Of a stretch of DNA of 64,000 nucleotides, positions 45,601 to 54,430 are shown in pieces (within the stretch, counting starts at the first letter, position 1; the number at the start of each line of letters is the position of its first letter). The stretch is from Dichetophora obliterata. Its lineage: Eukaryota; Arthropoda; Insecta; Diptera; Sciomyzidae. The stretch covers positions 191,462,962-191,526,961 of the forward strand of contig OY986438.1 of NCBI GenBank assembly GCA_963920525.1, read 5' to 3'. A program made the translations under genes and the position numbers. The notes beneath the pieces were generated by a model. The model was given only the letters and a program-made list of their open reading frames with translations, was not told where the DNA came from and ran no database searches.

Positions 45601-48600
45601 AACGATTTTCGTTGGAGAGCATTATAGCTAAAGTGATTGGGCCCAGCGTTTTCAATAAACCTGCTCTTCGTTCTGGCTTATATGTTATTCCTGTCAACAA
45701 AGGCAAATGTATATTGGTCAACCCTAGAGATTGTATCTTGATCTCTCGTCTCTGTCCGTCGGTAGATCTCCCATGAAATTTTGAGCCTGACAACCGTACT
45801 TCATCGTATACCATTTTAAAGGCAGTGAGGAGATCTACCAAAGGTGTCGCGAGTTGAAAATCAAATGTTAGGTTGGGGTATGCTTGCTTAAATTGCGTGT
45901 GAAGACCTGCGATAGTAATTACTTGGCCACTTATGGTTACATTGTTTTCGCTATGTGTATTACCCCTGTTTGCCACATTGACATTTGACATCTTCCTTAT
46001 ATGATGATACAAGGTAGACAGTGCACCTGATATTTCGTTACTATAATCAATCTTTATATTATAAAATGGGTCATTTATATCTTGGGGGTCTTTCGGTTGA
46101 ATTTGGTCATCACCCTTAAACTTTTTTAACAAGAAGTCGACTAAACACATTACATTTTTTACATTTTTTTTTAGCTAAGAAAAACAGCTAAGAAGTTGAG
46201 AAGCAGAAGACAGTAGCGGGCCAAAATTGTCCCAATCTCTTTTTTAATTGTTCCCTTTTATTCATTTTTCAATCCCGAAATTATCCCGGGATTAATAATT
46301 TCAATCCCAATAATCCCGGTATCAAAAAAAGCCTCTGGGATTGGACTCCCTAGTAGTTACATTATTTTTTTGTGAATTTTTTTGGTTTTATTTTTTGTCA
46401 TTTTACATCTTAATTTACAGAATGTAAGTAAAGGGTGTTTTGAATAACACATTATTTTCTTATTTCCTACACTTTTTATTATATTGCAGAATAAGTTAAG
46501 AAAATATTTGAATTTACTGGTAAATTGCCGGTTTACCGGTAATGCTAATATTTTTTACCGATTAACTGGTAATAACAAAATTCGGTAAATTTGCAATCCA
46601 TAGAAGTGACCGCATGTTAGATAACTTAAAATCTCTTACCATTTTATTTACATCATTTCTTTCAGAGATGTTGGTCCGAGAGGAATTTGGTGACTGCGAA
46701 TCTAGCCAAGTTTCAACAAATGAATCTCTACTTAATGTGGATAGTTTATCATCTGGAAACTTTGTACAAGATTTGAAAACAAGCAAGTTATTTCGTTATA
46801 TAAATAATACTTCATTGCATTTCCACTTGAAAAGCTTTTCTCTAATCTCAATCCTTAGCCCGGTGTTTTCCCTACCAGGGAAAATTGAGTCCAAGTCGCT
46901 TTTTGTTACGTACCGCATTCTTTCGAAATTTAAACCACATTCTGAAAAATAGTTTATTGAAAAGTTTTTCAAATTAAGCTCACATATGTATACCCAGTAG
47001 AGTGGCCCTTATTTTTAAAAAAGATTTTTTGACGTAGGTATCATTGAAAGAAATCTGTGAAAAAATAAGAACAGGAGATGCATTTAAGTGAAGTGACTAC
47101 AGGTCAACATTGTACTGTTGTTTACATTTTAGAAAAAATCACTCAAAATAAAATTTAATCAAAAATGTTAAGCGCAGTACAATTTCGACCTGTAGTTACT
47201 TCACTCAAATGCATCTCCTGTTCTTATTTTTAAACAGATTTCTTTCAATGATACCTTATTTTCTTTAATAAACTTGAATTTTTTAGAAAAAATATAAAAT
47301 TTACTAAGTTTTTCGATTTTTATGAATTTTCAAAGTAATTTGTGACTTGCATTTTTACGTGAAAAAATAATTTTTTTAAAATATTTCTTCTTATAGCGCA
47401 AGTACCCACTGAAAAATTATGTTAATAAAACTTGTAGAAAATTTTACTAGTTAGGCTATTATATGTAGATAATAGATATGATCCCAAAAGTGTCCAAAAA
47501 AATAAAAAATATTATAATGTATACTATAGATCTTAAAGATGTTAGAAGAATGAATTGTTTAAATTAAAAAACGAAAATAAATGGGTTTTATTGAAAAAAT
47601 CATTGGGAAAACATCGAAATAAAATCCCGAAAATCCCGGGATTTTTTAACTTAGATCCCGGGAATTTCGGGACTGAAAAAAGGTCGGGATCCCGGGATTG
47701 ACAGCGTTACATGTGGCTCCATAAGATTTCGTCAAAAAAAGTTACCGCACCATCTTAGAAAAAATTGATTAGACTTAGCCAGCCTGTGGTGCTGCTGAAG
47801 ACATTTGAGGGTCGGTCGCAAAGCCATGTTTTAATGGTTAATAGTTTCCTTGGTAGCTTCGTTTGTGAGATAGATATTAACTTAATTTAAAAACAGTTTT
47901 ACAGATAAGAAATTACCCAACTAGAACTGATGGTCCACATTTGGGTTGCAGCGACGTCGTAGCGTTTATTTTTGCGTCAAAATTGACATGATGTTACGTA
48001 TTGGTTACGTTACAGAGACCACTATGATTCGAAAGTGGTGCAACACAATGCCGACATTGTGTTAGTGAAAATTACTTTGAAGTGACTTATCACATTTTAG
48101 TATACACATTTATATATAAATGCATTACAGAGCTGCCAATTGCAAAAAAATTAATTTTGTTTACATGTTTTGTTTACATTTTGCAGCCATAAATATAATT
48201 ATTTTATAATTAAAATTTATATAATATAAAGGATTACAACACAATCTTAAGTGTTTTTTGATATTATTTGGAGCTAAATGTAGATGGGAAAGAAGATTTT
48301 CGGTAAAATAACAGCCAAAACTTCTTAAGAATTTAAGCGCAAGCTGAATTCAGAAAATATTGCAACAATTTCATACATTAATAAAAAATGTTTAAATATA
48401 ATAATAATTTGCGTCCACCATTTTAAATGACTTGGGGTCGCAATTAGCTAATTGTTACAAAATGTACATCTTGATGAATGATGGGTGATGCCTTCACTTG
48501 GGTCGCAATTAGCTAATTGTTACAAAATGTACATCTCGATGAATGATGAGTGATGCATTTTTTAAAGGTAACACTTGATAAATCGTTACAACATTCTGTG

Positions 48601-49405
48601 ACCTAGTGGTAAAGTAGTATCCTAGGAATTTTTACAAACTTTTCCTACAAAATATTTTCCAAATCAGTATCGCTGCAACGTCGTCGTGTAAAAAATGTGT
48701 CTTAAGTAACCTGTGGTCACAAAATTCTACTTGGGTATACTTTTATGTGACATTCATGTTCATAAAATGAAGTTCAAGTCATCAACAAATTCAGCAAAGT
48801 TATGCAAAAATTAAATTTTTTCGATTTTCACCACCCTGTTTCTACAATTTTGATTTGTAAATGCTTTTTTAATTCTTGGCTTGGAGATCTTTAACAGGGT
48901 TTGTCTGCATAAATTTTGTCAGTGTATTGCAAATGCATGAAACAACAAACATAAAAAAATTAAGATTTTTAAAATGTGCTATGTCTATAGAAACAAGGTG
49001 CTTAAGTTGAGGTATTTACAATAAATTCCTCAACATATATATGCAAATGTGATTATAATCCTATTAAAGAGCTCCAAAACAAGAAATAAATTAAAAAGTT
49101 TCAATTTTATTGCACTCTAAATTGTAAAAACAGGGTGAAGAAAATCGAAAAATTTAATGTTTTGCATAGCTTTGATCAAATTGCAGAAGACTTACATATA
49201 ATTTTATGAACTTGAATTTAATTTCTTGATTTTATGAACTTCAATTTTTTCTTCTAAGACTATGCCGCGATTTATTGATTTGGAATTAAGCTTATAGACA
49301 TATTAAAAACAACAACAACTTACCTTTAAAGGCTGTAAACGTATTTTCCAAATCTATCCCTTTCAGGAACTCCAATAATCTGTCTGTTTCTGCTGCAGGC
49401 TGCAT
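42653..49405 (-). CDS. Element B second gene, multi-exon, SAM-like N-terminus
   Basis: Companion protein of unknown role. First exon: Met at 49,405 (LLEFLKGIDLENTFTAFK), donor GTAAGT at 49,323. Further exons with GT-AG borders: 44,011-44,223, 43,378-43,704, 43,157-43,316 and 42,653-43,092. Exon 43,704 starts DFYYIPRRLGKAPSGKLYTK and includes FLNEWPLLKDVRATDLV; the last exon has FLIAEGTIKKNYYVYLDKVL and ends ALTAILNNFNQ. Structure and splice sites parallel the second gene of element A. The exons completing the SAM-like region were not found in the 5.1-kb intron, so they may have been lost or diverged. The downstream exons are open and free of lesions. It might be a TNPA-like DNA-binding partner (inference). 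Confidence 0.6.
43736..43968. mobile_element. Palindromic MITE, GGGTATTC ends, TAA duplication
   Basis: Starts GGGTATTCTCACAGTCTTGC and ends in the complement, with about 65 bases of near-perfect inverted repeat. TAA is duplicated on both sides (43,733-43,735; 43,969-43,971). The TWA duplication suggests a PIF/Harbinger-type element. It is inserted in an intron of the element B second gene and would fold as a long hairpin in the transcript. Confidence 0.75.
44413..44616. ncRNA. Conserved noncoding element, copy B
   Basis: Diverged homologue of the elements at 17.85 and 19.34 kb, located just upstream of the homologous exon of the second gene. Minus-strand blocks shared with A: AAATGTCCT, AGTTTGCTGTAAG, CGGTAGT, GCGGTCTAA, GGCATAG, CACCGCTTA, CAAGGTTAC and CGATAGCG. 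Spacing is kept while the sequence between the blocks varies, the pattern of a structured RNA or multi-site regulatory element. Confidence 0.4.
44744..46150 (-). CDS. Endogenous viral element: nucleoprotein-like ORF, intact 468 codons
   Basis: Complete open frame from an ATG at 46,150 to a stop. No transposon domain is recognised. Its length, mainly helical makeup and a conserved-looking central block (FSSFKGFCGYTHYAPKFRWY, then KKSFGRAEQISQTIFHAMFG and LADYKVFSPIVFTRVTKMAA) fit the nucleoprotein of a negative-strand RNA virus of insects (Mononegavirales-like); this is inference. It lies within the longest intron of the element B second gene, same strand. A frame of this length with no lesion argues for a recent insertion or for retention of function. 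An unrelated polymerase-like fragment of the same virus order is at 60.6 kb. Confidence 0.5.
   Translation of the reverse strand: MCLVDFLLKKFKGDDQIQPKDPQDINDPFYNIKIDYSNEISGALSTLYHHIRKMSNVNVANRGNTHSENNVTISGQVITIAGLHTQFKQAYPNLTFDFQLATPLVDLLTAFKMVYDEVRLSGSKFHGRSTDGQRREIKIQSLGLTNIHLPLLTGITYKPERRAGLLKTLGPITLAIMLSNENRYTDKIADALTNSIKFLPMVDAIVDCLKALRNATEGKALFFELADLLLIMGSRSSNKIYYPLLFFHKVYKLYPAEALQLDFSSFKGFCGYTHYAPKFRWYKKSFGRAEQISQTIFHAMFGTACEDFGVLASTTTNSLWESRKAIEEAFKKSKRENPETPLVLADYKVFSPIVFTRVTKMAAAYMGSGSGTAQPMLINKVVFAGARKRNYSAAFLQYLDTGVSHQAYSRDINHLCYSLNTLKKEMKSKLDKGQLDKVGTVSWCIPTGAFTAEETDDVVTEAGQFLYS
46230..47715. mobile_element. Probable non-autonomous element with TCCCGGGAT-type ends
   Basis: Both edges are dense in short related motifs: AATCCCGAAATTATCCCGGG at 46,270-46,310 and AAATCCCGGGATTTTTTAAC/GATCCCGGGATTGACAGC at 47,620-47,705, partly inverted to each other. 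Such TCCCGGGAT subterminal repeats are seen in hAT-like elements. An internal minus-strand fragment (46,562-46,952) shows a weak open frame that I cannot assign. It lies in the long intron of the element B second gene. Confidence 0.4.
47035..47257. repeat. Hairpin-forming inverted repeat, arms about 80 bases
   Basis: Left arm AGGTATCATTGAAAGAAATC through AGAACAGGAGATGCATTTAA to TACTG; right arm is the complement, ending GATTTCTTTCAATGATACCT. About 50 bases separate the arms. A foldback-type MITE, probably nested in the TCCCGGGAT element. Confidence 0.8.
48430..48560. repeat. 64-base tandem duplication
   Basis: GGGTCGCAATTAGCTAATTG to GATGAATGATG occurs twice head to tail (from about 48,434 and 48,500) with two or three changes. 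No function seen. Confidence 0.75.
48745..49215. repeat. Foldback element with about 100-base inverted arms
   Basis: The left arm (48,750-48,850: TTCATAAAATGAAGTTCAAG, TCGATTTTCACCACCCTGTT) is matched inverted by 49,100-49,215 (AACAGGGTGAAGAAAATCGA, TTATGAACTTGAAT). About 250 bases lie between. A MITE-like foldback just downstream of the first exon of the element B second gene. Confidence 0.7.
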
Positions 49406-50169
49406 ATTTTCACAAAACAAACACTTATGTATAACACACCACAAAACGAAACGAACTCCTTCACAGCTTAAAGACAACTGAAAGTTAAAAACAATGACAA
49501 GATGCTGCTGCAATTTTTTTTTTCGCATCAGTTGGCGTTCCAATTAACAGTTATTAAAACCGACCATTCTGTTACCCAGTAAACCAAACATTGCGTTGCG
49601 TCAGCTCTCAGATCCAAATATGGATTTAATCATGGTAGAAAGAAAGCTGCAAGGCAGACTGTGTTTTCATAATAACTACTGTCATAAATATAAGCACCTT
49701 CATAAAAATTGCATTTCATACTTAAAAATTTGTATTATAAAATTTCCCAAACACAAAGAATTTTTTTATGTACCTAAAAAAAATAGGTGCCTTTGTGTTG
49801 CAAAGTGTCAACAACTTAAAGCAGTCGTCAAGCAAGTAAGAAAACTCGTATCGTATTCGTAAAATATGTATTGCTGGGAAAAACATATTTTCTTGTGTAT
49901 GTCTTCTCTCACCCTCTAACATATGTGCAATTTAACTATTTTACGCATACAAGTAGTGATGGACAAAATCAGCCATTTGCGACTGCATGGTAAGCGTGCT
50001 ACATGAGGGGGGATGTCAAGCGCGGCGTAGGCAAATCATGTCCTCTCATGCTCATATCGATATCTGGTGTTCTTTTTTTCTTGAATACAAACATCGTTTC
50101 ACATTCTTGTTGCTAGCTGAAAAACAAGCTGCATTACACCAAGAGAGAGATGCTCGTTTCGTGCAATTT

Positions 50170-50890
50170 TTCTATACGGGCATGTAACTTATGATTTTCT
50201 CAAATTTCGTACAGAAAACCTAAAATTTCGTTTAGTTTTGAGATTTCATAATGCGAGATTTGAAACTCATGCTGATTTTTACACTAGGTGAAAGCTGCAT
50301 ATTTCGTGCAACTTTTCTATGCGGGCATCTAGCTTATGATTTTCTCAAATTTCGTACAGAAAACCTAAAATTTCGTTTAGTTTTGAGATTTCATAATGCG
50401 AGATTTGAAACTCATGCTGATTTTTACACTAGGTGAAAGCTGCATATTTCGTGCAACTTTTCTATGCGGGCATCTAGCTTATGATTTTCTCAAATTTCGT
50501 ACAGAAAACCTAAAATTTCGTTTAGTTTTGAGATTTCACAATGCGAGATTTGAAGGTCATACTGATTTTTACACTAGGTGGAAGCTGCATATTTCGTGCA
50601 ACTTTTCTATACGGGCATGTAGCTTATGATTTTCTCAAATTTCGAGCGAAAAACCTCAATTTTCATTTAGATTAGGAATTTCAACACTCGGGATATGAAA
50701 ATCAAGTATGAGTTTCGACACTGCGTGCGACTTCTTACTCTCTAGACGATTCAGTAGTTTTGCTACAAATACGTTTAGCTTTCATATTTCAACATGTGCT
50801 TGTTGAAATTTGCAAAGAAAAATTCTTTTTCTGCACGTGCCGTGTAAGATTATATTTCTACATGCACCGTGCAGCTAGTTTTGTTCTCTC
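50170..50890. repeat. Right subterminal array of element B, 145-base tandem units
   Basis: ATGCGAGATTTG at 50,251, 50,396 and 50,541 gives an exact 145-base period over about 3.5 units. Each unit holds TTCGTGCAACTTTTCTATGC, TCTCAAATTTCGTACAG and ACACTAGGTG. Towards the end (50,690-50,890) the units degrade into TGCACGTGCC/CATGCACCGTGCAG motifs next to the terminus. The open frames over this array are artefacts of the repeat. Confidence 0.85.
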
Positions 50891-50897
50891 TGTGTAC

Positions 50898-52260
50898 CTT
50901 TAATGTGCTTTTGAGAACATTCGTAAAAAGAATAGGCGTCTCTCAAAATCATATTTTTGGTCCTTACGACTTCCCAAACTTTTCTTATCAGTACAGCACC
51001 AATTCCATCGACTGCGCCTTTACCATGAGAAGAAGCGAAGAAATTCCACTCAAAATGTTCACAATAAAAATCTTGTACAAATTGAGGAATACTCGAAATT
51101 ATAAACTTATTTTTAAATTGTGATCTACTTCCGTCCGAGAAAATTGATATTCTTTGTATGAGTTTCTTATAATTTATTTTCTTCAAAATGTTTGTAAGGA
51201 AAAACACGACATCGTATTTGTTATGCGCAAATTTGTCACTTATTATAGCAAAGGACATAGTTTCATCCGAAAGCCAAGCCACACATGTGAAAATTGTAAC
51301 CTGCTTATAACTATTGTGTGCTTCTTGGACTTCATTTTGTGGTGTAAGGCGATAATTTTTCCGCAAAGTCAACTTGCAAAATTACTTCATTATTTTGAAT
51401 GTTTTTTTTTCTGTTTTCAAAATATTCTTGTTGCGAGTTCTTTATGAAACAGTGCAGTTTAAAAGCTGTTAAGTGCATTTCGATTTCATGAACAAGATCC
51501 GCCAAAGTTGCCTCTGTGTAGTCTAAGGCCTTTTCCACACTTGGTCAACGCAACTCCAACTCAAGTTGCTAGCCTGTGTATTTATACCGGAACCTTCAGA
51601 TTAAGCAACTTGCACGCAACAAGTTCTCGACACGTTCTCAACCTGTTCAACGCAACGCGGCTTTCCGCAATTTTCATCGGCGACGTGTTGCATCAGTTTG
51701 TTTTGTGAATTCAAGTATTTGTAGTGCAGTAGGCTTAATATTAATCAAGGTGAATAAGCTAATTAATTAGATGAATGAGCAAGATGAATGAGCAAGTGTT
51801 AAATATTAAATTAGTGCAAGAAGTCGAAAACATGAGTTATTATATAATAACAATTATTATATGTTGCATGACTTTTGAAGCAAGTCTGAAAGTATTGGGT
51901 TTATAGTTGCATTGCTTTTAAACTTTTTCGCTGTTGCGTTGAAGTTGTGTTGGAATTGCGTTGACTAAGTGTGGAAAAGGCCTTAGAGTAACCGATTGTC
52001 TGCTTGTCGCCAATACTTCCATTTAACAGTTTCGTTCAATTTTCGTATAAATTCTATAGGAACCAATGCATCTTTGATGTCGTAGGTACATTTTTTACAT
52101 TCACTCACCATACATAACTAATTTTTCGTATCACAGCAAACGTTTTCCAAAAAAGATTTTATTACATTTGAACAGCTATCCAACATGTACCCGAAGTTAG
52201 CGTGGTACTTACATATGCACATATTGTGAGGGGTTTTTCTTGATAGCACAACGTGTGATG
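50898..52260 (-). pseudogene. Unclassified transposase-like gene (DFAEK / SDGSRSQFKN / SHGKGAVDG family)
   Basis: Upstream part (51,985-52,260 on minus) has a Cys/His segment MCICKYHANFGYMLDSC. After a MITE it resumes with LHCFIKNSQQEYFENRKK and VDFAEKL, then, after a frameshift near 51,345, NEVQEAHNSYKQVTIFTCVA, IFSDGSRSQFKNKFI and FFASSHGKGAVDGIGAVLIR (50,898-51,372). I recognise this as a protein family repeated in animal genomes; the two Asp-bearing motifs suggest a DDE-type transposase, but the class is not established. Its 3' end is cut at 50,896 by element B. The sequence left of B (below 38,890) may hold the rest. Confidence 0.5.
51526..51983. mobile_element. MITE with AGGCCTTTTCCACACTTGG ends
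   Basis: Left end AGGCCTTTTCCACACTTGG and right end CTAAGTGTGGAAAAGGCCT are inverted repeats of about 30 bases, extended by GTTGCGTTG-type repeats. TA flanks both sides (51,524-51,525; 51,984-51,985). 458 bases, noncoding, inserted in the unclassified transposase-like gene. Confidence 0.8.
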
Positions 52261-52287
52261 GACGATTTTCAAAGAAGACACTTTTAC

Positions 52288-52707
52288 TTACTCGTTCCTC
52301 AGGAAATTCTTCGTTCTGAATTGGGTTTTATTGTTAAGCCTTCTAAGTTTGCTTTTTATTTCGTTAAAGAATTCTACACTATTTGTTTTAAAAATTGTAG
52401 CTCTCAACTCGTCAAATAATTCATCTATACTTAATCTATCCCCGAAATTATTTTGAAGGACCTGTTTGATTTCTTGCCAAGATACGGCTTGGCAATTGAT
52501 TTCGATGATTTCCCTCGCTTTTCCTTTGAGTTTGCTTTTTATTAAGTCAGAAAATGTTCCCTGTCCAAGTTCGTCGAAAGTTGTCAGTACTGAGTGCACT
52601 TTTTCTATAAGGTTTATAAAGTTTGGAAGATCTCTTGAATCTCCATGAAGTTCTGGTAAGCTACATAAATATTTAATTGGATTGAAAGTTACTTGGTTTA
52701 CTGCCAT
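52288..52707 (-). pseudogene. Gypsy-group retrotransposon gag, N-terminal fragment
   Basis: Gag of the gypsy/17.6/297 group. MAVNQVTFNPIKYLCSLPEL, then HGDSRDLPNFINLIEKVHSV, KLKGKAREIIEINCQAVSW, NNFGDRLSIDELFDELRATI and FFNEIKSKLRRLNNK: the standard layout of the capsid region. Only 139 codons remain before the element is cut at 52,288. A tRNA-Ser primer site and a repeat-rich leader lie upstream (52.7-53.7 kb), as in errantiviruses. pol and any env are absent. Confidence 0.75.
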
Positions 52708-53464
52708 TTTATTATATATTTCTTCTTTACTTTTAATTCAAGGAAAATGCTTATATATATATATTTTTCGTTGATTATGTTTTTAAATTGTTGTACGCTT
52801 AAAGATTACTATTGTTCTTATTGTACTAAATTTTGGGTTAAATAAATACAAATAAGTACAAAAATACAAATATGAAAATTATTTACTGATTTTATCCTTT
52901 GGGCCTCCTTTCTATATTCTTCGAAGTTGGGGTCCTCTAAGGTGCTTTGGGTAATGAGTAGTTCTATTGGTCTGGCTCCGTCTCTTAGAGTGGTAGTGCG
53001 GTGAATGATGATATGGGCAGGTAACTTTTAGAGTGCTTGGTGATATCTTCTGTTAGCATTAGTGTCCGAATTTTTCAATAAGTGCGATCGTTTCGCTTAT
53101 GAGTAGTAAATCGTTATCGTAATCTGCTTCTGTGTTTGTGTTCCTGTCTTGTTAATTGTTTTCCAAAGTATTTTCATGCACTTTATATCTTGGCGGCTGT
53201 ATTTGGTTCTTTTTCTTCAAATCCTTTTAATTCGAGTTCTTCATATGTTTTTATAGGATTTTTTGATCTTGGCCTCACAAAAATTTCTTAGTGCTTAGTT
53301 TTTGTGTTGTTTAAATTGAAAATTTTTTCCACTTAATGTTAAAAAGTTTTTCCACACTTTATTTGGAAAAAAAAATTGTCCACATATAAATTAAAACGGA
53401 TTTTTTTTTATTGTGTTTTTGGTTTTTGCAATTTTAAATAATTTTCACTATTTTCATTTAGTTC

Positions 53465-53632
53465 ACTTCTTGCATAATCTTTTAATGCGGTTTTAGTTAA
53501 ATTTTTGCATAATCTTTTTTTATGCCGTTTTAGTTCACTTTTTGCATAATCTTTAATGCAGTTTAGTTAATTTTTTGCATAATCTTTTATGCTGTTTTAG
53601 TTCACTTTTTGCATAATCTTTTATGCAAAAGA
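53465..53632 (-). promoter_or_regulatory. Leader array of TTGCATAATCTTT repeats (insulator-like)
   Basis: Five copies of TTGCATAATCTTT, each followed by ATGC and a TTTTAGTT block, lie between the primer site and gag. The D. melanogaster gypsy leader carries an array of Su(Hw) sites built around TTGCATA at this same position, so these may be equivalent protein-binding sites. Binding is inference. Confidence 0.5.
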
Positions 53633-53690
53633 AAGGACACTCACGAATATACATTTTTTCTTTCCTTGAAAAAAGGATACACGCGAATAT

Positions 53691-53706
53691 CCTGCCGACT
53701 GCGCCA
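53691..53706 (-). promoter_or_regulatory. Primer-binding site complementary to tRNA-Ser
   Basis: The plus strand CCTGCCGACTGCGCCA is, on minus, TGGCGCAGTCGGCAGG, the tRNA-Ser primer site used by the gypsy/17.6/297 group. The LTR should end directly to the right, at about 53,707. Confidence 0.85.
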
Positions 53707-54430
53707 GTTTTAGTTTCGGTTAGAACAAAAATTAAAAAAAAAACAACTTTTTATTTTGTTTCTAAACTTAACTTTATTGAGATAGTCTTCGATCTTTCGA
53801 AGGTAATTTACTAACTGAACTTAAATTATATTTGGGTGGTATTTATATTGTTATAATTGCTAATCTTGCAATTTTCATCGATAGAGCGTTTAATTGTATT
53901 GGTAAATAATTCTTTGGAAATATTAGCCAATAATTATTCCAGAAGACATTTCTTCAGAATAATTCTTTAAAATAGATAGATAGATATTGTTTATTGGTAG
54001 TAAAAATCGTTATAATTATCTAATGAAAGCTGAATTTACAGATATTGGTTTTGACCTTAATTCTTTAATAGTATAATAAAAGAATACAATTTTATTCGGA
54101 CAAGTTCGTTTTATGTAACATTTTAAATACAAATTTATGTAGACCTTTATTTACGCAACGCTCCCTTATGCAACTTCTTGAGTACAATTTTATGTAGACT
54201 TTTCATATTAAGCAACATCTTGAATACAATTTTATGTAGACCTTTCATTTATGCAACGCTTTGAATACAACTTTATTTGGACAAGTTCGTTTTATGTAAC
54301 ATTTTTATGTAAAAAGACCTGTCATTTTACGCAACGCTTTGAACACAACTTTATGAGGACAAGTTCGTTTTATGTAACGTTTTGAATACAATTTTATGTA
54401 GACCTTTATTTACGCAACGTTACTTTAAAC
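53707..54430 (-). repeat. Probable 5' LTR and adjoining 60-base-type array of the gypsy element
   Basis: Starts at the primer site. From 54,060 to 54,420 it contains an irregular array of ACAATTTTATGTAGACCTTT and TTTACGCAACG units about 55-65 bases apart. The outer LTR boundary could not be fixed because no second LTR is present. Confidence 0.4.

Larger units (their letters stand above)
38892..50894 (-). mobile_element. Large CACTA/CMC-like DNA transposon, element B (12.0 kb)
   Basis: Left end CACAGAGAAAACAAAATC at 38,892 and right end 50,894 (minus reading CACAGAGAGAACAAAAC) are inverted repeats, each preceded by TA (38,890-38,891; 50,895-50,896), suggesting a TA target duplication. Arrays sit inside both ends (97-base and 145-base units, both rich in TGCACG). 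Interior: transposase gene (40.1-42.5 kb), second gene (42.65-49.4 kb) whose longest intron holds a viral-like ORF, a conserved noncoding element and several MITEs. It appears inserted in a transposase-like gene that continues at 50.9-52.3 kb. Same gene order as elements A and C. Confidence 0.6.

Noticed and set aside
46562..46952. Open frames on both strands within the TCCCGGGAT element as transposase
   Set aside because: No recognisable hAT block; could be chance.
50251..50629. Two plus-strand open frames with identical starts
   Set aside because: They are the same 145-base tandem repeat read twice; no codon or motif evidence.
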